Origin: Symbiodinium natans
Taxonomy: Eukaryota; Sar; Dinophyceae; Suessiales; Symbiodiniaceae
Length of the DNA stretch: 12,917 bases
Assembly (NCBI GenBank): GCA_905221605.1
Contig: CAJNDS010001521.1
Location: 2,501 to 15,417, forward strand
Direction: 5' to 3'
Made by a program: the position numbers and the translations under genes. The notes under the pieces were generated by a model. The model saw only the letters and a list, made by a program, of their open reading frames with translations. It made no database searches and had not been told where the DNA came from. Positions 6,025 through 12,917 of the stretch are shown here, one piece after another; within the stretch, counting starts at the first letter, position 1, and every line of letters starts with the position of its first letter.

Positions 6025-6980
6025 AAAGTTTTAATAGTTTTAATAGTTTTGAACTTTCAAAACAACATCCTAAACTATTAAAACTTTAATTTTCCTTTTT
6101 AAGTTTTAATAGTTTTAATAGTTTTAATAGTTTACACTTTTAAAAAGGCTCCTAAACTATTAAAACTATTAAAAAGAAACGGCCTTGCCCAGGAGATTCC
6201 TGAACTTTTAAAACTATTAAAACTATTAAAACGATTAAAACTATTAAAACTATTAAAACTATTAAAAAGGCTTCTTTTGAATAGTTTTAATAGTTTTAAT
6301 AGTTTCAACTTTTAAAAAGCTTCCCGAACTAGTAAAACTATTAAAAAGAAGCCTTTTTAGTAGTTTTAATAGTTTTAATAGTTTTAATAGTTTTAATAGT
6401 TTTAAAAGTTTTAAAAGTTCGGGAATCTCCAGGCCAGGCCTTTTTCTTTTTAAGTTTTAATAGTTTTAATAGTTTCAACTATTAAAAAGGCTTCGAAACT
6501 ATTAAAACTATTAAAAAGAAACGGCCTTGGCCAGGAGATTCCTGAACTTTTGAAACTATTAAAACTATTAAAACTATTAAAACTTTTAAAAAGGTTTCTT
6601 TTTAATAGTTTTAATAGTTTTAATAGTTTCAACTTTTAAAAAGCCTCCTAAACTATTAAAACTATTAAAAAGAAACGGCCTTGCCCAGGAGATTCCTGAA
6701 CTTTTAAAACTATTAAAACTTTTAAAACTATTAAAACTATTAAAACTATTAAAAAGGCTTCTTTTTAATAGTTTTAATAGTTTTAATAGTTTCAACTTTT
6801 AAAAAGCCTCCCGAACTATTAAAACTTTTAAAAAGGCGCCTTTTTAATAGTTTTAATAGTTTTGAAAGTTTTAAAAGTTCAGGAATCTCCAGGCCAGGCT
6901 TTTTCCTTTTTATGTTTTAATAGTTTTAATAGTTTTAATAATTTCAACTTTTAAAAAGCCTCCCAAACTATTAAAAACTA
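6025..6980. repeat. AT-rich 9-bp minisatellite, left part of higher-order array
   Basis: Runs of TTTTAATAG alternate with runs of its complement CTATTAAAA. They are separated by fixed joints: TTTCAACTTTTAAAAAGCCTCC, AAAAAGAAACGGCC or AAGCC, and a core GGAATCTCCAGGCCAGGCC. The core occurs reversed near 6181-6204, 6523-6546 and 6676-6700, and forward near 6420-6440 and 6880-6900. Many short ORFs on both strands (KLLKLLK / NSFNSFNSF) arise only because the unit is nine bases. Confidence 0.93.
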
Positions 6981-7535
6981 GCGGCTCGATTTGGCCAATT
7001 TTTCCCGGGCAGTCTGCGGGCAAAATTTGGCCAAATCGGGCTGCTCGTCGTACGCGATAACAATTAAATAATTTCCGGCCTCCAGAAAGGCGCGGTTCGA
7101 TTTGGCCAATTTTTGCCGGGCAGGCTCCGGGCAAAATTTGGCCAAATCGGGCTGCTCGTCGTACGCGATGAGAAATGCGCGGGTCGATTTGGCCAAATTT
7201 TGCCGGGCAGCCTCCGGGCAAAATTTGGCCAAATCGAGCCGCGCATTTCTCATCGCATAACGAAGAGCAGCCCGATTTGGCCAAATTTTGCCCGGAGCCT
7301 GCCCGGCAAAATTTGGCCAAATCGAGCCGCGCCTTTCTGGAGGCCCAAAACTATTTAAATTATGTAAATAATAAAAATAAAAAAAACAATGAAATAATTC
7401 CGGGCCTCCAGAAAGGCGCGGCTCGATTTGGCCAAATTTTGCCGGGCAGGCTCGGGCAAAATTTGGCCAAATCGGGCTGCTCGTCGTACGCGATGAGAAA
7501 TGCGCGGCTCGATTTGGCCAAATTTTGCCTTTTTA
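6981..7535. repeat. GC-rich palindrome cluster 1
   Basis: Five full and one partial copies of a palindromic unit are present: GATTTGGCCAAATTTTGCC, a short GC loop (GGGCAGCCTCC type), then GGCAAAATTTGGCCAAATC. They lie at about 6986, 7098, 7186, 7274, 7423 and 7509. Linkers end in GAAATGCGCGG or CAGAAAGGCGCGG, and appear in both orientations. The linker on each side of the copy at 7186-7237 is mirrored, giving a palindrome of about 300 bp (7060-7365). Flanks are AT-rich minisatellite. Confidence 0.9.
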
Positions 7536-9790
7536 ATAGTTTTAATAGTTTTAATAGTTTCAACTTTTAAAAAGCCTCCCGAACTATTAAAACTATTAAA
7601 AAGAAGCCTTTTTAATAGTTTTAATAGTTTTAATAGTTTTAATAGTTTTAATAGTTTTAAAAGTTTTAAAAGTTCCGGAATCTCCAGGCCAGGCTTTTTC
7701 CTTTTTAAGTTTTAATAGTTTTAATAGTTTTAATAGTTTCAACTTTTAAAAAGCCTCCCAAACTATTAAAACTATTAAAAAGAAGCCTTTTTAATAGTTT
7801 TAATAGTTTTAATAGTTTTAATTGTTTTAATAGTTTTAAAAGTTTTAAAAGTTCGGGAATCTCCAGGCCAGGCCTTTTCCTTTTTAAGTTTTAATAGTTT
7901 TAATAGTTTTGATAGTTTCAACTTTTAAAAAGGGGCCGAAACTTTTAAAACTATTAAAACGAAACGGCCTTGGCCAGGAGATTCCTGAACTTTTGAAACT
8001 ATTAAAACTTTTAAAACTATTAAAACTATTAAAACTATTAAAAAGGTTTCTTTTTAATAGTTTTAATAGTTTTAATAGTTTCAACTTTTAAAAAGCCTCC
8101 TAAGCTATTAAAACTATTAAAAAGAAACGGCCTTGGCCAGGAGATTCCTGAACTTTTAAAACTATTAAAACTTTTAAAACTATTAAAACTATTAAAACTA
8201 TTAAAACTATTAAAACTATTAAAAAGGCTTCTTTTTAATAGTTTTAATAGTTTTAATAGTTTCAACTTTTAAAAAGCCTCCCGAACTATTAAAACTATTA
8301 AAAAGAAGCCTTTTTAATAGTTTTAATAGTTTTAATAGTTTTAATAGTTTTAAAAGTTTTAAAAGTTCGGGAATCTCCAGGCCAGGCTTTTTCCTTTTTA
8401 AGTTTTAATAGTTTTAATAGTTTTAATAATTTCAACTTTTAAAAAGCCTCCCAAACTATTAAAACTATTAAAAAGAATCCTTTTTAATAGTTTTAATAGT
8501 TTTAATAGTTTTAAAAGTTTTAAAAGTTCGGGAATCTCCAGGCCAGGCCTTTTCCTTTTTAAGTTTTAATAGTTTTAATAGTTTTAATAGTTTCAACTTT
8601 TAAACAGGGGCCGAAACTATTAAAACTATTAAAACGAAACGGCCTTGGCCAGGAGATTCCTGAACTTTTGAAACTATTAAAACTTTTAAAACTATTAAAA
8701 CTATTAAAACTATTAAAACTATTAAAAAGGTTTCTTTTTAATAGTTTTAATAGTTTCAACTTTTAAAAAGCCTCCTAAGCTATTAAAACTATTAAAAAGA
8801 AACGGCCTTGGCCAGGAGATTCCTGAACTTTTAAAACTATTAAAACTTTTAAAACTATTAAAACTATTAAAACTATTAAAACTATTAAAAAGGCTTCTTT
8901 TTAATAGTTTTAATAGTTTTAATAGTGTCAACTTTTAAAAAGCCTCCCGAACTATTAAAACTATTAAAAAGAAGCCTTTTTAATAGTTTTAATAGTTTTA
9001 ATAGTTTTAATAGTTTTAAAAGTTTTAAAAGTTCGGGAATCTCCAGGCCAGGCTTTTTCCTTTTTAAGTTTTAATAGTTTTAATAGTTTTAATAATTTCA
9101 ACTTTTAAAAAGCCTCCCGAACTATTAAAACTATTAAAAAGAATCCTTTTTAATAGTTTTAATAGTTTTAATAGTTTTAATAGTTTTAAAAGTTTTAAAA
9201 GTTTTAAAAGTTTTAAAAGTTTTAAAAGTTCGGGAATCTCCAGGCCAGGCCTTTTCCTTTTTAAGTTTTAATAGTTTTTTTAATAGTTTTAATAGTTTCA
9301 ACTTTTAAAAAGCCTCCCAAACTATTAAAACTATGAAAAAGAAGCCTTTTTAATAGTTTTAATAGTTTTAATAGTTTTAATAGTTTTAATAGTTTTAATA
9401 GTTTTAATAGTTTTAATAGTTTTAAAAGTTTTAAAAGTTCGGGAATCTCCAGGCCAGGCCTTTTCCTTTTTAAGTTTTAATAGTTTTAATAGTTTTAATA
9501 GTTTTAATAGTTTCAACTTTTAAAAAGCCTCCCAAACTATTAAAACTATTAAAAAGAAACGGCCTTGGCCAGGAGATTCCTGAACCTTTGAAACTATTAA
9601 AACTTTTAAAACTATTAAAACTATTAAAATGGTTTCTTTTTAATAGTTTTAATAGTTTGAATAGTTTCAACTTTTAAAAAGCCTCCCAAACTATTAAAAC
9701 TATTAAAAAGAAGCCTTTTTAATTGTTTTAATAGTTTTAATAGTTTTAATAGTTTTAATAGTTTTAAAAGTTTTAAAAGTTCGGGAATTT
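7536..9790. repeat. AT-rich 9-bp minisatellite, right part, with 675-bp higher-order period
   Basis: The building blocks are those of 6025-6980. Core orientation runs ++--++--+++-+ (near 7680, 7860, 7970, 8130, 8370, 8530, 8640, 8810, 9035, 9233, 9441, 9560 and 9785). Diagnostic variants recur 675 bp apart: AGGGGCCGAA at 7931 and 8606, and CTCCTAAGC ending at 8105 and 8780. So at least one segment was duplicated in tandem as a whole. Confidence 0.92.
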
Positions 9791-9809
9791 CCTGGCCAGG
9801 GCCCCGGGC

Positions 9810-10204
9810 CTCTTCCCAGTACTAAATCACGAGCCCGGGCCTTCCCCCAATACTAGATGACGAGCCCGGACCTCTCCCCAATACTAAATCACAAGCCCAA
9901 GCCTCTACCCAATACTAAATTACGAGCCCGGGCCTCCCCCAAATACTAAATCACGAGCCCGAGCCTCCCCCCAATACTAAATCACGAGCCCGAGCCTCCG
10001 CCCAATACTAAAACACGAGCCCGGGCCTCTCCCCAATACTAAATCACAAGCCCAAGCCTCCCCCCAATACTAAATCACGAGCTCGGGCCTCCCCCCAATA
10101 CTAAATGACGAGCCCGAGCATCCTCTCAATACTAAATCACGAGCCCAGGCCTCCCCCCAATACTAAACTACGAGCCCGGGCCTCACTCCAATACTAACCT
10201 GCCA
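9810..10204 (+). repeat. 31-bp tandem repeat, block 1, 13 copies
   Basis: The unit reads roughly CCCCCAATACTAAATCACGA followed by GCCCGGGCCTC. The AATACT (or AGTACT) motif falls at 9818, 9849, 9880 and so on to 10190, always exactly 31 bp apart. Copies differ by a few substitutions and have no unique spacers, so it is a minisatellite. Confidence 0.95.
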
Positions 10205-10283
10205 TGAGATTCCTGAACTTTCAAAACTTTTAAAACTTTTTTTACTATTAAAACTTTTAAAATTTTTAAAACTTTTAAAAAAG
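10205..10283. repeat. AT-rich spacer between 31-bp blocks 1 and 2
   Basis: It begins GAGATTCCTGAACTTT, the same joint as in the 9-bp minisatellite to the left, followed by ACTTTTAAA units. It is a short piece of that family inside the 31-bp array. Confidence 0.85.
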
Positions 10284-10495
10284 CATCGGGCCATCTCCCA
10301 ATACTAAATTACGAGCCCGGGCCTCCCTCCAATACTAAATCACGAGCCCGGGCCTCCCCTCAATACTAAATCACGAGCCGGGCCTCCCCCCAATACTAAA
10401 TCACGAGCCCGAGCCTTACCCCAATACTAAATCACGAGCCCAGGCCTCTCCCCAATACTAAACTACAAGCCCTGGCCTCCTTCCAATACTAACCG
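10284..10495 (+). repeat. 31-bp tandem repeat, block 2, 7 copies
   Basis: AATACT falls at 10300, 10331, 10362, 10392, 10423, 10454 and 10485. One unit has lost a base (30 bp). Like block 1 it ends AATACTAACC then (G)GCCATGAGATTCC, so block plus spacer was duplicated as a whole. Confidence 0.94.
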
Positions 10496-10578
10496 GCCAT
10501 GAGATTCCTGAACTTTCAAAACTTTTAAAACTTTTAAAACTATTAGAACTTTTAAAACTTTTAAAACTATTAAAAAAG
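10496..10578. repeat. AT-rich spacer between 31-bp blocks 2 and 3
   Basis: It again starts with GAGATTCCTGAACTTT (10501-10516) and continues as ACTTTTAAA and ACTATTAAA units, closely matching the first spacer. Confidence 0.85.
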
Positions 10579-10772
10579 CCTCGGGCCTTCTCCCAATACT
10601 AAATTACGAGCCCGGGCCTTCTCTCAATACTAAATCACGAGCCCGGGCCTTCTCCCAATACTAAATCACGAGCCGGGGCCTCCCCCCAATACTAAATCAC
10701 GAGCCCGAGCCTCCCCCCAATACTAAATCACGAGCCCGGGCCTCCCCCCAATACTACATCACGAGCCCGGTC
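10579..10772 (+). repeat. 31-bp tandem repeat, block 3, 6 copies
   Basis: AATACT falls at 10595, 10626, 10657, 10688, 10719 and 10750, all 31 bp apart. The block runs out into GC-rich unique sequence near 10773-10800. Confidence 0.94.
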
Positions 10773-10899
10773 CTCCCCCGGAAGCGGGCCAGCCCCCCCT
10801 CCTTTTCCATTTAACTTATTTAAATTATTCAAATTATAAAAATTATGTAAATTATATAAATTAGGGTCGCGTCACTTTGGTCAGATTTTGCCGGGCCCC
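10773..10899. other. GC-rich joint and AT-rich spacer
   Basis: A GC-rich joint at 10773-10805 is followed by an AT-rich spacer to about 10864 (TTAAATTATTCAAATTAT type), then a damaged start of the hairpin family (GTCACTTTGGTCAGATTTTG). No gene was seen. The AT spacer resembles that flanking the palindrome units at 7341-7395 and 11795-11880. Confidence 0.7.
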
Positions 10900-11336
10900 G
10901 CGTAGATCCAGGCAGATTTTGTCCATGGTGATTTCTCCAAAAACACAAAGGACAAAATCTGCCTGGATCTACGCATCACTTTTTTTTGTAAGAAACAGCG
11001 CCGCGTAGATCCGGGCAGATTTTGTCCATGGTGTTTTCTCAAAAAACACGAAGGACAAAATCTGCCTGGATCTACGCGGCACTTTTTTTTGTAAGAAACA
11101 GCCCCGCATAGATCCAGGCAGATTTTGTCCATGGTGTTTTCTCAAAAAGCACGAAGGACAAAATCTGCCTGGATCTACGCGGCACTTTTTTTTGTAAGAA
11201 ACAGCCCCGCGTAGATCCAGGCAGATTTTGTCCATGGTGTTTTGTCAAAAAACACGAAGGACAAAATCTGCCTGGATCTACGCGGCACTTTTTTTGTAAG
11301 AAACAGCCCCGCGTAGATCCAGGCAGATTTTGTGCG
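10900..11336. repeat. 103-bp tandem repeat, each unit a long hairpin
   Basis: Units start GCGTAGATCCAGGCAG at 10900, 11003, 11106, 11209 and 11311: spacing 103, 103, 103 and 102 bp, the last one truncated. In each, GCGTAGATCCAGGCAGATTT and on to TGTCC pairs with GGACAAAATCTGCCTGGATC and on to TACGC, a stem of about 25 bp. The loop itself holds GTGTTTT/AAAACAC. Units are joined by GGCAC, a run of T, and GTAAGAAACAGC. Predicted ORFs here step through frames from unit to unit and are not genes. Confidence 0.94.
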
Positions 11337-11338
11337 TG

Positions 11339-11790
11339 GCAGCCCGATTTGGCCAAATTTTGCCCGGAGGCTGCCCGGGAAAATTTGGTCAAATCGAGCC
11401 GCGCATTTCTCATCGCAATCGAGCCGCGCATTTCTCATCGCATACGAAGAGCAGCCCGATTTGGCCAAAATTTGCCCGGAGGCTGCCCGGCAAAATTTGG
11501 CCAAATCGAGCCGCGCATTTCTCATCGCATACGAAGAGCAGCCCGATTTGGCCAAAATTTGCCCGGAGGCTGCCCGGCGAAATTTGGCCAAATCGAGCCA
11601 CGCATTTCTCATCGCGTACGAAGAGCAGCCCGATTTGGCCAAATTTTGCCCGGAGGCTGCCCGGCATAATTTGGCCAAATCGAGCCGCGCATTTCTCATC
11701 GCATACGAAGAGCAGCCCGACTTGGCCAAATTTTGCCCGGAGGCTGCCCGGCAAAATTTGGCCAAATCGAGCCGTGCCTTTCTGCAGGCC
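11339..11790. repeat. GC-rich palindrome cluster 2: 87-bp tandem repeat
   Basis: Units start GCAGCCCGATTTGGCC at 11339, 11451, 11538, 11625 and 11712. The last four are exactly 87 bp apart. The first interval is 112 because a 25-bp piece (AATCGAGCCGCGCATTTCTC and on to ATCGC) is duplicated within it. Each unit holds the same palindrome as cluster 1 but always in one orientation. Because 87 is a multiple of three, open frames of 106-196 codons appear on both strands; they are by-products. Confidence 0.94.
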
Positions 11791-11821
11791 CGAAATTATT
11801 TACATTACTTAAATTATTCAA

Positions 11822-11890
11822 ATTTTATCTAAGTTATTTCAATTAGTTGGGACTGGATTTTATCTAAATTATTTCAATTAGTTGGGACTG
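11822..11890 (+). repeat. 35-bp tandem duplication
   Basis: The unit begins ATTTTATCTAA(G/A)TTATTTC and ends AATTAGTTGGGACTG. Copies start at 11822 and 11857. The second runs directly into the 57-bp hairpin repeat. Confidence 0.92.
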
Positions 11891-12028
11891 AAATGAGTCA
11901 CGGCTCCGTGCCCCCTCAACGAAAGCAGTGACTCATTTCAGGGCCTGAAATGAGTCACGGCTCCGTGCCCCCTCAACACACACAGTGACTCATCTCAGGG
12001 CCTGAAATGAGTCACGGCTCCGCCCCCC
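11888..12028. repeat. 57-bp hairpin repeat with TGAGTCAC
   Basis: CTGAAATGAGTCAC begins at 11888, 11945 and 12002, 57 bp apart, giving two full copies and a partial one. Within the first copy it pairs perfectly over 14 bp with GTGACTCATTTCAG; the second has one change (CATCTCAG). The loop is CGGCTCCGTGCCCCCTCAAC-like. TGAGTCA is also the core of AP-1/GCN4-type bZIP sites, but a regulatory role is only a possibility. Confidence 0.9.
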
Positions 12029-12779
12029 CACAAACTCTTTAAATTCCTTCAAATCCTTAAAATCTGGAAAAATCATTTTTCCTAGGTTTTAAAGTCCCTC
12101 TTCCTGGGAGACTGCAAATTTCAGACCCATTTCAAGGGCCTATCTCTTCTGTTCCTTTCCTTACCCTTCTCCTTTTTTCATGGTTCATCCTTTTTGTCAT
12201 TTTTGTTGTCCTTATTTCGAAAAGAAAAAAGGAAGGGAGAGATATGGGAGAGAGGATCGCTAAAGAAGAGTCCCATCTTCTCTGTGCCTTGTTTTGTCTT
12301 TCCTGCTCCTTTATTCATCTCTCTATTCTTGCCTTTGCTCTTCCTGTTAAAAATGCAACCCTGTCTATGTCTCCTCCTCCTTCTCTCTCCCTCCTCTTCA
12401 ACGACAAAAAGCACAAGGAAAACATAAGAGGGGAATGGAGGCCCTTGTCCTTTCTTATCCTTTTTCAATGGTTGGGAACGTGAGCGGGGTTAGCTGCTTG
12501 CCCGTGGCCCCTCTCCATGCTTCAGCATATGCCTCCTCTCGCCTTATCTCCTCGGTTCTTTTCATTGTTCCCAAACGGAAAAAGAAAGCGAGTTCCTTTC
12601 ATTTTCATTGTTCTTCCTTTGGGTTTTTGTTTCAAAGGGAAACGAGCAAGAGAGAAGAAAGAGGAGAAAGAGAGGAAAGATGAAGACGAGTACCATCTTC
12701 TTTTTGCCATGGGCGATGGAACGATTGTGCCTGTGGATCGTTTTCTGCATCTTCAAGCGAGAAAAAGGACGCCCCCGAA
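12029..12779. other. Pyrimidine-rich sequence without a recognised gene
   Basis: C/T-rich on the + strand, with purine-rich interruptions. Several overlapping ORFs of 60-100 codons occur on both strands (for example 12178-12468, 12435-12683), but they are rich in Ser, Leu, Pro or in Lys, Arg, Glu, as composition alone predicts, and none resembles a known protein. It could be intergenic or leader sequence for a gene to the right. Confidence 0.55.
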
Positions 12780-12917
12780 CAAAAGCACTCTCTCTCTGTC
12801 TGTATCCCTGTCGCTATCTTTCTTTCTTTCGTTCTTTCTTTATCTTGCTCTCTTTCCCTGTCCCTATCTCTATCTCTCACTCATTCATTCCAAGTCTCAC
12901 TCTCTCTCTCTCTCTCT
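12780..12917. repeat. CT-rich microsatellite tract
   Basis: CTCTCTCTCTGT, TTTCTTTC and CTATCTCTAT-type runs end in an uninterrupted (CT)n at the window edge, so its full length is unknown. Confidence 0.88.

Noticed and set aside
6450-9670. KLLKLLK / NSFNSF repeat proteins on both strands
   Set aside because: They are translations of a 9-bp minisatellite; no unique coding sequence or start context is present.
9810-10772. CRISPR array
   Set aside because: The 31-bp units abut with no unique spacers, copies vary internally, and the context is eukaryotic.
10881-11431. Repeated MDKICLDL-type ORFs on the minus strand
   Set aside because: The 103-bp unit shifts frame each copy, so the same peptides recur in successive frames; this is the mark of non-coding tandem repeat.
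11175-11832. Open frames of 106-196 codons on both strands
   Set aside because: They follow the 87-bp period (a multiple of three) and exist in several frames at once on both strands; the peptide repeats simply translate the palindrome.
11888-12000. Rho-independent terminators or attenuators
   Set aside because: The hairpins lack a following T run, are tandem copies, and lie in a eukaryotic satellite context.
12178-12880. Several 60-96-codon ORFs on both strands
   Set aside because: They overlap each other, and their amino-acid bias follows from the CT/GA-rich composition.

Overview
The window looks like nuclear DNA of a eukaryotic protist or alga. Three things point that way: long stretches of Arabidopsis-type telomere heptamer (TTTAGGG/CCCTAAA) on both strands, spliceosomal introns, and almost no long ORFs. 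Every intron acceptor found is AG followed by G, and three of five donors are GC rather than GT. That pattern is known from dinoflagellates, and GC donors are also common in some haptophytes, so an alga of that kind is my preferred but unproven guess. No rRNA, tRNA or prokaryotic operon was seen.

Positions 1-5750 look at first like degenerate subtelomere, but the non-telomeric islands contain six short exons in order on the + strand: 863-906, 1440-1478, 3055-3096, 3926-3980, 4641-4685 and 5473 to about 5532. Their reading phases match at all five junctions. Together they encode about 95 continuous residues resembling the NAD-binding half of the MTD1-type (yeast) methylenetetrahydrofolate dehydrogenase. 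The five introns (533, 1576, 829, 660 and 787 nt) are built mostly of telomere-like repeats in alternating orientation, with fold-backs and small minisatellites. Exons for the N-terminal half and the last C-terminal part were not recognised, so the gene is partial here. It may continue to the left of the window.

Positions 5750-6025 are a short stretch of ordinary sequence with a possible but unidentified exon. From about 6025 to 12028 the window is a mosaic of satellites. These are an AT-rich 9-bp minisatellite (TTTTAATAG) in a higher-order array with alternating orientation (6025-6980 and 7536-9790), GC-rich palindromes around GATTTGGCCAAATTTTGCC (6981-7535 and again 11339-11790 as an exact 87-bp tandem), 26 copies of a 31-bp repeat in three blocks (9810-10772), a 103-bp tandem hairpin repeat (10900-11336), and a 57-bp hairpin repeat with TGAGTCAC (11888-12028). 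Most of these units are self-complementary.

Positions 12029-12917 are pyrimidine-rich, low-complexity sequence ending in a CT microsatellite. No gene was recognised there. Most ORFs in the satellite part are by-products of periodic repeats.
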